From contig CAWCBG010000004.1 of assembly GCA_963793845.1 (NCBI GenBank), forward strand, positions 186,001 through 250,000: a stretch of DNA of 64,000 bases. Direction: 5' to 3'. Made by a program: the position numbers and the translations under genes. Shown in pieces: positions 50,887-59,751 of the stretch. The DNA is from CAWCBG01 sp963793845. GTDB lineage: Bacteria; Acidobacteriota; Terriglobia; Terriglobales; Acidobacteriaceae. The notes beneath the pieces are model-generated. The model was not told the DNA's origin and made no database searches. It was given only the letters and a program-made list of their open reading frames with translations. Numbering within the stretch: the stretch's first letter is position 1; each line of letters starts with the position of its first letter.

Positions 50887-51597
50887 TCAGATCTCGACAC
50901 TGACGTGACAGACCCTTCCGACGAGATATTCGTAGAAGCTCCGGCCCCGTTCGATTCGCACCAGCTCGACCGGGAAGTCCTGCTGGTGCGGGCGCAGGAC
51001 CAGCCGATCTTCCGCCACGGACACGTAGCGGATTATGCAGGCAGCGCCGAAACGAACCGCATAGATATTCACCTGCGAGTGACGGTACGGATCGAGAGAG
51101 TTATAGAAGCGATCAACCAGCAGAACCGCCCTGGCATTGAGCCGTGGCGCCATCGCTTTGCCGCTCGCCGGGTCAGTCTTGACCAGCACGAATCGCTCCC
51201 AGTCGCTGCGATCGCCCACCGTGTTCGGTTTGAGCCGCTGCAGGAAGCTTTTCTGAAAGCTAATCGTGTCGACGATCTGTTCGGACGTAAACCGGGCCGA
51301 GGTGGCATTCTCGGCCGAGACCAGCGCAACTGCCTGTTGCGCGGCAACGCTGATGGGAAGGCCGGACCGCCCTTCGAACTCCTCGGGCGCGACCAGGTCG
51401 AGTACGCCGATGCTCAATGCACCCAGCAACCGGTCTAGCACTTCCAGGCTAAGTCCCCGCCGGGAATGGAGAAAGTTGGAAAGGTGCGCCTGCTGAAAAC
51501 CGGCTTCCCGGGCCAATGCCTGACCGGTCAGCTCGCCGCGACGGATGCGAGACCAGATGTGGGCCCGCAGTCTTGTCTGTAACTGTTGCATTTTCAT
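50887..51597 (-). CDS. XRE-family regulator with an S24/LexA-like C-terminal domain
   Basis: A 236-residue protein. Residues about 10-70 form a cro/C1-type helix-turn-helix (ELTGQALAREAGFQQAHLSN followed by FLHSRRGLSLEVLDRLLGAL). The C-terminal part (VLVKTDPASGKAMAPRLNARAVLLVDR and RHSQVNIYAVRFGAACIIRY) has the strand pattern of S24/LexA signal-peptidase-like folds, which in phage-type repressors mediate dimerisation. No catalytic Ser-Lys is obvious. It may be a solitary regulator of phage origin or a stress regulator. Its start (51597) faces a divergent 72-residue ORF with a putative promoter between, a classical self-regulated pair. Confidence 0.75.
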   Translation of the reverse strand: MKMQQLQTRLRAHIWSRIRRGELTGQALAREAGFQQAHLSNFLHSRRGLSLEVLDRLLGALSIGVLDLVAPEEFEGRSGLPISVAAQQAVALVSAENATSARFTSEQIVDTISFQKSFLQRLKPNTVGDRSDWERFVLVKTDPASGKAMAPRLNARAVLLVDRFYNSLDPYRHSQVNIYAVRFGAACIIRYVSVAEDRLVLRPHQQDFPVELVRIERGRSFYEYLVGRVCHVSVEI

Positions 51598-51660
51598 GTG
51601 AAATTTATATGCCGAAAGCTATATCAGCACTTTAGTAATTTTCCTATAGCAATAAAATTG

Positions 51661-51689
51661 TTGACCCGGACCGTTTGCCGGTGTCATAG
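51661..51689 (+). promoter_or_regulatory. Putative sigma-70-type promoter for the 72-aa ORF
   Basis: TTGACC (51661-51666), a 17-bp spacer, then TCATAG (51684-51689). It would place transcription start near 51697, 40 bp upstream of ATG 51739. AT-rich DNA upstream (51598-51660) would suit regulator binding. Confidence 0.45.
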
Positions 51690-51738
51690 TCGAATTTTCC
51701 CAGGTGAAGGTGGAAATCTGGCCGAGGTAAAAATAAAG

Positions 51739-51957
51739 ATGAACGGTACCCAACCATCTCTAGAAGACAGAACATTCGCCGAATTCCGGCGAAGAATAAA
51801 GGGGGCGGAAGTCCTGTCACCAATCATCGAAGCGCTCATAGGTCACCTGAAGTTCTCGGGACGGCTCAGCGTCGTTGTGCAGAATGGACGCGTCTTGAAG
51901 TCCGGATACGAAGAGGGATACTTCACCCGCCGCCAACAGCAGCGGATGATCTCTTAG
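51739..51957 (+). CDS. Small hypothetical protein (72 aa) divergent from the XRE regulator
   Basis: ATG 51739 encodes MNGTQPSLEDRTFAEFRRRI, then KGAEVLSPIIEALIGHLKFS, GRLSVVVQNGRVLKSGYEEG and an Arg/Gln tail ending MIS. Predominantly helical with one strand pair; no signal or membrane segment. The family is not recognised. A putative TTGACC/TCATAG promoter lies upstream and a strong terminator (52091-52143) downstream, so it may be a small monocistronic unit under control of the divergent XRE protein. GAGGTAAAAATAAAG offers a moderate ribosome binding site. Confidence 0.55.
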   Translation: MNGTQPSLEDRTFAEFRRRIKGAEVLSPIIEALIGHLKFSGRLSVVVQNGRVLKSGYEEGYFTRRQQQRMIS

Positions 51958-52090
51958 TCATCCGACCGGCGGTTCGCGTACGGGGACAAGTTTATATCGC
52001 ACTCATAAGTAACTGGCCCCCGCCACGTCCTGCCAGCGTCGATTACGGCACGTAACTGATTAAAGGAAGCAGGCCATCGTAACTGAAACG

Positions 52091-52143
52091 AGCCCTGCGC
52101 ACGGGTCCTGGATCGTTAAAGGGACCCGTCGCAGGGCTTTTTT
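52091..52143 (+). terminator. Strong rho-independent terminator
   Basis: AGCCCTGCGCACGGGTCC (52091-52108) pairs with GGACCCGTCGCAGGGCT (52122-52138), followed by TTTTTT. It lies 134 bp after the 72-aa ORF and 19 bp before the zinc-ribbon gene, so it either ends the upstream transcript or acts as an attenuator for the next. Confidence 0.85.
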
Positions 52144-52161
52144 CTCAAGGAAATACTCAAA

Positions 52162-52398
52162 ATGACCGTCATAAAACTCGAATTGAAGTACTGCGAACGG
52201 TGCGGCAGTTTGCGGCTGCGCCAAGCCAATACAACCTCCACCTACTGCCGACCCTGCACCCAATTGCTGGATCGCTTCGTCGTTGTCTCCCTGGCCGGAA
52301 CGCGTTCGCGGCGACACCACCGCCGCCTCCAGAGAGAAGGCCATTCGCAACCGACGGCCGGCCAGCAAGTGCCTTTGGTGTTCGGGAGGTTGCAATGA
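52162..52398 (+). CDS. Small zinc-ribbon protein (78 aa), first of an operon
   Basis: MTVIKLELKYCERCGSLRLR followed by YCRPCTQLLDR: two CxxC knuckles (CERC and CRPC) form a zinc ribbon. The remainder is Arg/His/Gln rich (SRRHHRRLQREGHSQPTAG) and looks nucleic-acid binding or disordered. AAGGAAATACTCAAA precedes ATG 52162. Its stop codon overlaps the next start as ATGA (52395-52398), so the sigma-like protein is translationally coupled. The pairing of a tiny zinc ribbon with a sigma-factor-like protein suggests a regulatory module in transcription. Confidence 0.6.
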   Translation: MTVIKLELKYCERCGSLRLRQANTTSTYCRPCTQLLDRFVVVSLAGTRSRRHHRRLQREGHSQPTAGQQVPLVFGRLQ

Positions 52399-53012
52399 GA
52401 CGTGCCGAGTTACTCGCCCGTATCCGGCAGTTGAAACTCGTCGATCTGATCACGCCGAAGACTCCGATGGAACCTGCCTTCGACCCTGAACCCGAGACCA
52501 TCTGCTTCCGTTCTCAAACCATCGCGATTGTGCGGCACTTTTTCGAAATCTCCTGTCAGATGGGGAGAATTCCTTCCATCATGGGTCGCGAATTTTTTCG
52601 CGCGAGGGTCTCCCACCATGCCCTTCCCAGCTTTGAGGAGCAGGTAGTTTTCGTTCATGACATCGAAAGCTGCTTGAGAAAGCTGCACCCCCACCATGCG
52701 CAGATGATCGCCATGGTCGGACTCTACGGCTTTTCCAAAGAGGAGGTAGCCGCCGTGTTGCGGCGCTGCAGGGACTGGGTCAATGAGAACTACCTTGAGG
52801 CCCTCGACGCTCTGACCCAGATTTTCCTGGACGCCGGGGTACTCTCGGCGGCCAGACCCGACCGCAAGCAGTGGCAGATGTCAGAAACTTCGCGTCGGCG
52901 CTCCGGCCATCTGCCGCCGAAGAAGCCATGCGCAAGGATAGGAGTGGCCGTGACCGCGACGTCAGGCGAGCAGGTCAGGCCAGCGCTTCAGAGCAGCAAA
53001 CGTGGGTCTTAG
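52395..53012 (+). CDS. Sigma-70 region-4-like protein
   Basis: A 205-residue protein. The central part FEEQVVFVHDIESCLRKLHP followed by HHAQMIAMVGLYGFSKEEVA resembles the region 4 helix-turn-helix of sigma factors, with LRRCRDWVNENYLEALDALT after it. The N-terminus (RAELLARIRQLKLVDLITPK) and the Arg/Lys-rich C-terminus are not typical of full sigma factors, and no region 2 is visible, so it may be a partial sigma factor or a repurposed regulator common in acidobacteria. ATG 52395 overlaps the zinc-ribbon stop and has GGGAGGTTGCA upstream. Confidence 0.6.
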   Translation: MRRAELLARIRQLKLVDLITPKTPMEPAFDPEPETICFRSQTIAIVRHFFEISCQMGRIPSIMGREFFRARVSHHALPSFEEQVVFVHDIESCLRKLHPHHAQMIAMVGLYGFSKEEVAAVLRRCRDWVNENYLEALDALTQIFLDAGVLSAARPDRKQWQMSETSRRRSGHLPPKKPCARIGVAVTATSGEQVRPALQSSKRGS

Positions 53013-53459
53013 GCCTGCACGACAGTGGGCAGCGCATGTTAGCAAGGGGGTGCAGAAGCACCCCCTTTACCGGAGGGGTCGCAGTGCGGAAATCGTTGGC
53101 GCCGGAATAGCCGAATTGAATATGTACTTGATGTTTTCGACACTGCTGGCCGAACTGCATCCTGAAATTTGTAGAAGCAACCCCCGGAGTCTACGGATTT
53201 CGAGAGCAAGTCGCCTATGCCCATTCTCAAACTCTTGGTTTGAAATGCTTTTGTGCCGAAGTTCGATTGGAAATGAATTTGCTGCTCAGTGTCCCACAGC
53301 GTAGGACTCTCGCTGTAGCCGATTCGCCATCATTGTGTCCGACAGCGACACTTTCGCTAGCCGCATTCATAGGGGTTGTCTGGCCATTGAGATCGTGAGC
53401 ATCTTCACGTTTTAGGCATCATTCCCGTGGCACGAACTATGCAACGAAAGGACAGGCGT
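53013..53459. other. Intergenic region upstream of the TonB-dependent receptor
   Basis: No gene recognised in about 450 bases. A CATTCCCGTGGCACGAACTA block close to the receptor start resembles a sigma-54 site but lies too near the start codon. A 'GGGGGTGCAGAAGCACCCCC' hairpin (53047-53066) is present and may be the terminator of the zinc-ribbon/sigma-like transcript. Confidence 0.5.
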
Positions 53460-56400
53460 ATGAAGCTTCTCCCCGCTCCCAAACGCAAGATGTCTACCTT
53501 GTTTGCATTACTAACGATTTTGTTGCTCATTGCTCCGACCCTGGCCTGGCCGCAAGCCACGGTATCAACGGGAAGCATTGTCGGAACGGTTTCCGATCCC
53601 ACTGGCGCGGCCGTGCCTGGCGCAAAAGTGACTATCACGAATACTGCCACCTCGGCGGCAAAGACTACTACTACGAACAACCGCGGGCTATATAACTCGG
53701 GCGCCTTGGAACCCGGAAGCTACACAGTTCGTGTTGAAGCCAAGGGCTTTTCGGCAACCGAAACACAGGTCGCGGCGCAAGTCGGAAACGTCAGCACGGT
53801 TAACGTAAAACTCACCCTCGGCTCCGAGAGTCAGACGGTCAACGTCGAAGCCGGAGCGGTGGGGGTCAATACCGAACAATCCTCGGTGCAAGGCGTGCTT
53901 ACCGCCCAACAGATCGATAAACTGCCGGTGAACGGACGCAACTTCCTCGACCTGGCGCAGCTTGAACCTGGTGTTCAAATTCAGGACGGCACCAACTTTG
54001 ATCCGACCAAAGCCGGTTATGAATCCATCTCGTTTGGTGGACGATTCGGTCGAACGGCTCGCATTCAGGTGGATGGCGTTGATATGTCCGACGAGACCGT
54101 CGGCACCACCACGGGCGGTCTACCGCAGAGCGCGATTCAGGAATTCCAGCTTGCGCAGTCAACCATGGACCTGTCCAACGACCTCAGCTCTTCTGGCGTG
54201 GTCAACGTGACCACGCGCTCGGGGAGTAATGCCATTCACGGAGAGGCCTTCGGTGCCTTCCGCGACAGCAGTTTTGGTGCCGCGCTGCCTCATCCGCCGG
54301 GATTGGACAGCACCTACTCACGAACGCAGTACGGCGGCCGCATCGGCGGCGCGTTCATCAAGGACAAGCTATTTTTCTTCGCCGACAGTGAAAACACCAA
54401 CCAGCATCAGTTCAACCCGGTTACCTACAACGCCCCTTTCACCGCGTTCTCCGGCGGATATAATTCTCCTTTTTCCGAGAATGATGTCATCGGGCGAGTT
54501 GACTTCAAAGGGCCGCACGGAGCCAACTACTTCTACCGGTACAGCTATTCGCAGATCAAGAGCGTGTCGACGTTCTTTCCCGACAGCCTGCAACCGTATG
54601 AAAATAAGAACTACGTTCGGCAGAGCGTTTTCGGCGCAGACTTCTCATCGGGCAGTTGGAGCCACAGCATCCGCTATGCCTACATGAAGTTCCAGAACGA
54701 GATCGCGGATGGCGCCATCGGCAGCGGACTGCCGCTCTCGGAATACCCGGGCAACGGATTGTATGTAAATATCTCGCCACTCTCCAGCGGTCCAGCGACC
54801 GGCCCCAACCTTCTGGCGCCTCAATCAACGCCTCAGCAGAACAATCAGGTGAAATATGACGGCTCCAAGACGTGGGGCCGGCATATCCTGCGCTATGGGG
54901 TTTCCTACAACCACATCCAGGGAGGCGGTTACGCTGACTTCTTCGGACTGGCACCTGAAATTCTGTATGACAATACAGCCACTCCGATTGGGAACTTCTG
55001 CACCAACGGAATCTGCGGCGCAGCCAATCCGCTGAACTATCCGGTCGGCGTAGTAGTCATGGGCAACAATCAAGGTTTCTCGACTGAAAAGCCCGCCTTC
55101 GGATTCCCGGCTGGTGGCTTGGGGCCGGATAACCGAATCGGGTTGTACGTCACCGACACGTGGAAGATGAAGCCTAACTTCACAATTAACCTGGGACTTC
55201 GCTATGACCGTGATACGGGCCGTACCGATAGCGACCTGCCTGCCATTCCCCAGTTAGACAACCTGACTCCGGCATTTCCGAACCTCGGCAATGCCATTCC
55301 GAATCCGAATCTGAACTTCGCTCCCAACTTCGGCATCGCCTGGGATCCCTGGAGCAACGGCAAGACCGCCATCCGGGCAGGCGTCGGCCTTTATTACGAA
55401 AACGTGATCTATAACAATGTCTTGTTCGACCGGCCCAAGCGGTTGGCGACAGGAGCGTTTCTGCAAACCCCTGTTCCCTGCGCGGGAGGGGCGTCAACAG
55501 GGCCTATCCCAGGCTACCCCAACCTCCAGGCAACGGATGCCATGTGCAGTGGCTCGATCGGCGCTGAGGCCGGTGCGCTCGCGACTTTGCAGCAGGAATT
55601 ACAGGCCCAGACACCGTTTAATCTGAATGCTCCGAATCCAAACTACGTCGTCACCAGCAACATCGATGCAGGAGCTAACATTGGCACTCAGGTGTCAAGT
55701 CCCTCCGGCATGTTCGCGCCCAACTACAAAACTCCCCGCTCCTTGCAGTTTAATGTCGGCATCCAGCGTGAGCTGAAGCCTGGCATGGTGCTGAGTGTGG
55801 ACTATGTCCGCAACGTAACTACACAACTGCTGGTCAGTGAGGACCTCAACCAGACGGGCAACGTCAAGTACTTCAATTCGCCGGCGGCGACTTGGGCGGT
55901 TAACACGACAAACGCCAGCTATGGCTGTCCCCCGGGAGCTGCCGGGGTCAACTGCGCCATTGCGGCCGGGGCGACCATTGGCAGCTACTCGGCCAACGGT
56001 CTGGACTCCCAGGTCGATGTTGGAGGTACCTGCGCCAGTAATCCCTACGGTTGCGCTTTTGGCGGTTTGAACCCGAAGGCTCCATCACTGCAGTTCCTGG
56101 TGCCTGCCTCTCGCTCGTCCTATAACGCCCTGGACTTCAAGTTCACCGACCAAGTCAGGAACCCAATGAAGGGGCTTACAGACCTGAATATGACAGTGTC
56201 CTACAGCGTAGGGAGCTTCAAGAATTGCGGTGGCCAGGCGCCAGCTTCAGTGGCCGGCTCCGACCAGGACTTCGTGCTGGGCGCAATGGACAACCAAAAC
56301 CCATGCCTCTACATGGGCAATTCGCTGCTGGACCGCACCGGCCAGCTCTCGTTTGGTTTCGTGTTCGATGTTCCCTACGGCTTCCAGTTCAGCGTGATCA

Positions 56401-57008
56401 GCCACTTCGATTCGCCGCTGCCGGCAACCTTGGTCAGCGACAACGGAGGACCGTCGGCGGGTCAAATCTTTAACACCGATTTCAACGGTGACGGCACCGT
56501 TGACGACCCCCTCCCCGGCACCAAGCTCGGCTCCTTCGGCCGTGGTATCCCAGCGTCGTATATCAACAACGTCATCAGTGGCTACAATGCAACCTACGCT
56601 AACAACCCGACCCCAGCTGGGCAAATGTTGACGGGTAGCGGAATGTTTACCTTGTCTCAGTTGCAGGATCTGGGCGCGGTTGCCGGGACTGTCCCGCTGG
56701 CGCCCGCGAACCAGGTTGGTATGGGCTGGTTGCGTGCATTCGACTTCAAGCTAAGCTGGATCGGCAAGATCCCGATCAAGGACCACATTTTCCAGATTCA
56801 GCCCAGCATTGGATTCTTCAACATGTTTAACTTCTCCAACTTCGACCTGCCGCCGAACACATTGACCGGCGTGGTGAATGGCTCCGCTGGCAGCATCAAC
56901 GGTACGACTGCGGCGGATCGCATTGCCAATCGCGTCGGTATCGGAACCGGTGTCTACGGGCTGGGCTCTCCCCGGGCGATCGAGTTCGGGCTACAGGTCA
57001 ACTTTTAA
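53460..57008 (+). CDS. Oar-like TonB-dependent receptor with carboxypeptidase-regulatory domain
   Basis: About 1,182 residues, fully open. Signal peptide (MSTLFALLTILLLIAPTLAW), then a carboxypeptidase-regulatory-like domain (SIVGTVSDPTGAAVPGAKVT...GLYNSGALEPGSYTVRVEAKGF), the plug with QIDKLPVNGRNFLDLAQLEP and DGVDMSDETVG, and a beta-barrel (LGLRYDRDTGR, FNMFNFSNFDLPP) that ends in FGLQVNF, the aromatic C-terminal residue of outer membrane proteins. This is the acidobacterial Oar/OmpA-related TonB family, which imports glycans or other large ligands with energy from TonB. ATG 53460 follows AAAGGACAGGCGT. No SusD partner or transporter is beside it. The ligand is unknown. Confidence 0.92.
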   Translation: MKLLPAPKRKMSTLFALLTILLLIAPTLAWPQATVSTGSIVGTVSDPTGAAVPGAKVTITNTATSAAKTTTTNNRGLYNSGALEPGSYTVRVEAKGFSATETQVAAQVGNVSTVNVKLTLGSESQTVNVEAGAVGVNTEQSSVQGVLTAQQIDKLPVNGRNFLDLAQLEPGVQIQDGTNFDPTKAGYESISFGGRFGRTARIQVDGVDMSDETVGTTTGGLPQSAIQEFQLAQSTMDLSNDLSSSGVVNVTTRSGSNAIHGEAFGAFRDSSFGAALPHPPGLDSTYSRTQYGGRIGGAFIKDKLFFFADSENTNQHQFNPVTYNAPFTAFSGGYNSPFSENDVIGRVDFKGPHGANYFYRYSYSQIKSVSTFFPDSLQPYENKNYVRQSVFGADFSSGSWSHSIRYAYMKFQNEIADGAIGSGLPLSEYPGNGLYVNISPLSSGPATGPNLLAPQSTPQQNNQVKYDGSKTWGRHILRYGVSYNHIQGGGYADFFGLAPEILYDNTATPIGNFCTNGICGAANPLNYPVGVVVMGNNQGFSTEKPAFGFPAGGLGPDNRIGLYVTDTWKMKPNFTINLGLRYDRDTGRTDSDLPAIPQLDNLTPAFPNLGNAIPNPNLNFAPNFGIAWDPWSNGKTAIRAGVGLYYENVIYNNVLFDRPKRLATGAFLQTPVPCAGGASTGPIPGYPNLQATDAMCSGSIGAEAGALATLQQELQAQTPFNLNAPNPNYVVTSNIDAGANIGTQVSSPSGMFAPNYKTPRSLQFNVGIQRELKPGMVLSVDYVRNVTTQLLVSEDLNQTGNVKYFNSPAATWAVNTTNASYGCPPGAAGVNCAIAAGATIGSYSANGLDSQVDVGGTCASNPYGCAFGGLNPKAPSLQFLVPASRSSYNALDFKFTDQVRNPMKGLTDLNMTVSYSVGSFKNCGGQAPASVAGSDQDFVLGAMDNQNPCLYMGNSLLDRTGQLSFGFVFDVPYGFQFSVISHFDSPLPATLVSDNGGPSAGQIFNTDFNGDGTVDDPLPGTKLGSFGRGIPASYINNVISGYNATYANNPTPAGQMLTGSGMFTLSQLQDLGAVAGTVPLAPANQVGMGWLRAFDFKLSWIGKIPIKDHIFQIQPSIGFFNMFNFSNFDLPPNTLTGVVNGSAGSINGTTAADRIANRVGIGTGVYGLGSPRAIEFGLQVNF

Positions 57009-57055
57009 TATTACTTTGCCTCAGCGGCCTCTTGATGAGTTCGCCAGGGCCTTCA

Positions 57056-57086
57056 CGCCACCCGCTTCGGCGGGTGGCGTTTTTTG
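57056..57086 (+). terminator. Rho-independent terminator after the TonB-dependent receptor
   Basis: CGCCACCCGC-TTCG-GCGGGTGGCG followed by TTTTTTGGGTTT: a perfect 10-bp stem with a UUCG loop, 47 bp after the stop. Confidence 0.93.
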
Positions 57087-57249
57087 GGTTTCGAACTAAC
57101 AAGTATGCACTGACACAGTAGTAAGACTTTCGTCACCTATCTCCCGGAGTTGGGACACCAGCGAAGACACTTGCGCGGTAGCAGATAGTCTCGAAATAGC
57201 TAAACTATTGTTTCGACGCCGTGCTATGCTTAGCGTGCTCAGAGTCCCT

Positions 57250-57639
57250 ATGAGCGACACTCCGAATACCGCCGTTCGTCCCCGCATTCTTTGCATTGAC
57301 GATGCCGAGGTAGCTCTGCAGGTGCGCAAACTGCTTTTTCAGCAGGCGGGATACGACGTAACCACGGCTCTTTCCGGTGAAGGCGCGCTCGAGATCTTCA
57401 AGCGCGACAGCTTCGATATCGTGATTGCCGACCATTTTCTCAGCGACAAGACTGGTACCGAGATTGCGCGCGAGATGAAAGAGTTGCGGCCGCTGGTTCC
57501 CATCCTGATCGTTTCCGCCGCGGCCGAGAAGCCATCCGGGCTTGAGTTCGTCGACGGATTTCTTCCCAAGGGAGAATCTCCACAAGCACTTTTGCAAACC
57601 ATTGCCGATCTGCTATTGGTGGCGGGTCGAGCGCGATGA
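57250..57639 (+). CDS. Single-domain response regulator (receiver)
   Basis: About 129 residues: a CheY-like receiver with RILCIDDAEVALQVRKLLFQ (the acidic pair DD), the phosphoacceptor Asp in FDIVIADHFLSDK, PILIVSA with the Thr/Ser switch, and the Lys of FLPKGES. No output domain follows, so it acts by protein contacts or as a phosphate sink. ATG 57250 (MSDTPNTAVRPRIL) is preferred to the open frame from 57208. No histidine kinase is adjacent. Its C-terminus is followed 21 bp later by the convergent TPR gene stop. Confidence 0.87.
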   Translation: MSDTPNTAVRPRILCIDDAEVALQVRKLLFQQAGYDVTTALSGEGALEIFKRDSFDIVIADHFLSDKTGTEIAREMKELRPLVPILIVSAAAEKPSGLEFVDGFLPKGESPQALLQTIADLLLVAGRAR

Positions 57640-57660
57640 ACTGAGTCTCGCCATTCGCGA

Positions 57661-58365
57661 TCAGCTTTTCGGTTCTGAACCGCCCAGGGCTTGCTGCTGT
57701 TTCACCTCGGCGATAAGCTGCTTTAGCGCATCTTTCTTTTCGTAATTAGGATTGAGCTTTAGAAGTTTCTCCCACGAGGCGATTGCTCCCGCGGTATCGC
57801 CCTTGGCTTTCCACTTGATCATGCCAATATTGAAGAGAGTGCCGGCATGCTTGGGATCATAGCTAAGCGACTTCTGCAGTTCGGCGAGCGCGCCGTCCAC
57901 GTCGCCAGTGTAGTAGAGGCAGGAGGAAAGATCGGTGCGCGCGCCCACATTCTTCGGATTGATCGCCAGTGACTTCTCGTAGTATCCCTGGGCTTCTTTG
58001 AACTGGTGGGCCATCCGGTAGAAGGTGCCAATTGCGCTCAGCAGTTCGGCATTATTCGGATCGTCCTTCAGTTTCGCCAGCAGAGGTTGGACCTGCTTGT
58101 CAGCCATCTGCTTCATCTGCTCAAGGGTGGGCATTTGCTGCGGCTGGCCCATAGCGCCTCCCGGCATCCCGCCGCTTGGAGCTGCGGCACCGTGGGGAAC
58201 ATCGGTACTCGCCGCTTGTACCGGTGCAACGCTGGTTGGCGCAGAACCTCGCAAGAGGTAGCCTACTAGCAACCCCACAGCGAGGCAGACGACGGACATC
58301 ACGATCACCTGGGCCGCACGCCACGGGGTATCGGCACTTCCGGATTCAACCGATCCGTTTGTCAT
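57661..58365 (-). CDS. Membrane-anchored TPR protein
   Basis: About 234 residues. After a polar N-terminus comes a single helix (VIVMSVVCLAVGLLVGYLL), then a Gly/Pro/Gln/Met-rich linker (AAAPSGGMPGGAMGQPQQMP), and at least three TPRs: AELLSAIGTFYRMAHQFKEA, VGARTDLSSCLYYTGDVDGA and AGTLFNIGMIKWKAKGDTAG. A role in assembling envelope or respiratory complexes (as for CcmG/H-type TPR proteins) is inference. ATG 58365 (MTNGSVES) is chosen because AAGGAG lies 8 nt upstream; the frame from 58449 is not needed. The C-terminus ends GGSEPKS. Confidence 0.82.
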   Translation of the reverse strand: MTNGSVESGSADTPWRAAQVIVMSVVCLAVGLLVGYLLRGSAPTSVAPVQAASTDVPHGAAAPSGGMPGGAMGQPQQMPTLEQMKQMADKQVQPLLAKLKDDPNNAELLSAIGTFYRMAHQFKEAQGYYEKSLAINPKNVGARTDLSSCLYYTGDVDGALAELQKSLSYDPKHAGTLFNIGMIKWKAKGDTAGAIASWEKLLKLNPNYEKKDALKQLIAEVKQQQALGGSEPKS

Positions 58366-58600
58366 TTTCTGAGCTCCTTGCATCGAATGGCATGCGGCCG
58401 CGACGAAGCGGCTCCTACGCAGGCATCCAATAGCAGTGGAGCACCTCAATTGCCAAACTGGGCCAATGCTCGCTCAAAGATGTCGTTTGTTTCTCTGTAC
58501 TTAGAAATAGAGCTGGCTCTGACGGAAGAAGCGCGACGGTCAGGGGCGGGTCGAACCTCGCACCTTGCGGGTTATTTGGCGCGATAGCACCGAGCCGGAT

Positions 58601-59617
58601 TTACACGTCCAGCGGCGGCAGCCCAGGGTTAGGATTCGATCCGGGCTCGCCTGTGGGCGGCGTTGCGGGTGGTTCTTCTGACGGCGGCAGCTCGACCGCA
58701 GGTTCAGCAAGCTCCGCGGGATGCGGCGTGGTGTAGTCTACCGAGTCGGCGGGGACTTCCAGCGCATGACGTCGATACCAGGTAACGGCGCTGGCCCGCT
58801 GCCAGAGCCGGCTGGCGATTTGAGCCAGCATGATCAACTCCAGCAACAGGAAGGTCAGCGGAATGGTCTTGGCTGGCAGGTAAGCCCAAATCCATATTCC
58901 GATGGCCAAAGCTGCCCACGCAAAGAAAGCGATGCAGAAGTAGGCGCGGAACAGGATTCCCAGGTTGCGGCGTGTAATCCCCAGCGCCTTCCACGTGTTG
59001 CGCCACATGCCGCGCTCATTTTGCATCACGGCGCGCACTTGTGCGATGTCGAACCATAAGCGCACGCACAGCGCCACGAGCGCGAGAATCAGGAGTCCGA
59101 TCAGCGTGATCGAGAAGCTTGCCTGGTCAGCCGTCGCCCGCTCATCGACGAAGTCCGCCAGCTTCTGTACCGCTGAGTACAGGAAGCCCAGGATTGCGAA
59201 CGGAATCAGCGACAGCAGCATCAAACGCACGAAGCGCCAGAAGAAAGCTCCCGACGCGGCAAAGAAGTCGCCGGTGGCGAACCTGCGATCCTCGCTATAA
59301 ACGGACAGAATTCCCCCGGCGACAAACAGCATAAAGATGAAGAACAGCAGTGCGCAGATCAGCGACATGCCATGGGAGCCCAGCAGGTTGACTTGCGGCC
59401 GGTCCACAAGCTCGAAGAACATGCCGAGATCGAAGCGGTCGACCAGCGGCCTGCCCGCCAGGGAATGCCCCAGAAAATGGTCGAGCGTGTGCGCCGCCTC
59501 GTGCGCGCCGATTGCGCCGAGCACGAGGTTGACAGCGAACACCCACCACAACACACGCTGATGGCGCATGACCAGCGCCGCACCGCTGGCTACCAATCCT
59601 TTGTTTTGGTCTGTCAT
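58601..59617 (-). CDS. Multi-pass membrane protein of unknown function
   Basis: A 338-residue protein with about six hydrophobic helices (VLWWVFAVNLVLGAIG, SLICALLFFIFMLFVAGGIL, LMLLSLIPFAILGFLYS, ITLIGLLILALVALCV, YFCIAFFAWAALAIGIWIWAYL, IPLTFLLLELIMLAQIAS) and a Pro/Glu/Thr-rich C-terminal tail. No known motif or family name. The ATG at 59617 opens MTDQNKGLVASGAALVMRHQ. It could be an uncharacterised acidobacterial transporter-like or scaffold protein. It is followed by a disordered tail (PPSEEPPATPPTGEP), which may bind partners. Upstream is the M1 peptidase, on the same strand, about 135 bp away. Confidence 0.75.
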   Translation of the reverse strand: MTDQNKGLVASGAALVMRHQRVLWWVFAVNLVLGAIGAHEAAHTLDHFLGHSLAGRPLVDRFDLGMFFELVDRPQVNLLGSHGMSLICALLFFIFMLFVAGGILSVYSEDRRFATGDFFAASGAFFWRFVRLMLLSLIPFAILGFLYSAVQKLADFVDERATADQASFSITLIGLLILALVALCVRLWFDIAQVRAVMQNERGMWRNTWKALGITRRNLGILFRAYFCIAFFAWAALAIGIWIWAYLPAKTIPLTFLLLELIMLAQIASRLWQRASAVTWYRRHALEVPADSVDYTTPHPAELAEPAVELPPSEEPPATPPTGEPGSNPNPGLPPLDV

Positions 59618-59751
59618 TCGTCTCCCTGCAAAATCGCCCGATTCGGCGTCAGGTCCCCGGGGCCTAAACCACCCGCTTTTAGAAAACGACCGTTGACGCG
59701 GGTCTGAAGGTCCGCTCTATCACCTATTGCCTTATAGCTTCATCGAGCACG

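Noticed and set aside
51739..51957. Toxin-antitoxin pair with the XRE gene
   Set aside because: The two genes are divergent rather than in an operon, the small ORF has no toxin motif, and the XRE protein is larger than usual antitoxins.
53429..53444. Sigma-54-like site TGGCACGAACTATGCA upstream of the TonB-dependent receptor
   Set aside because: The -12 part has a mismatch (ATGC for TTGC) and the implied transcription start would be downstream of the ribosome binding site, so it cannot serve the receptor's start codon at 53460.
58530..58620. tRNA-like T-arm (GGTTCGACCCGCC on the minus strand)
   Set aside because: No acceptor or anticodon stems can be folded around it; no tRNA was found anywhere in the window.
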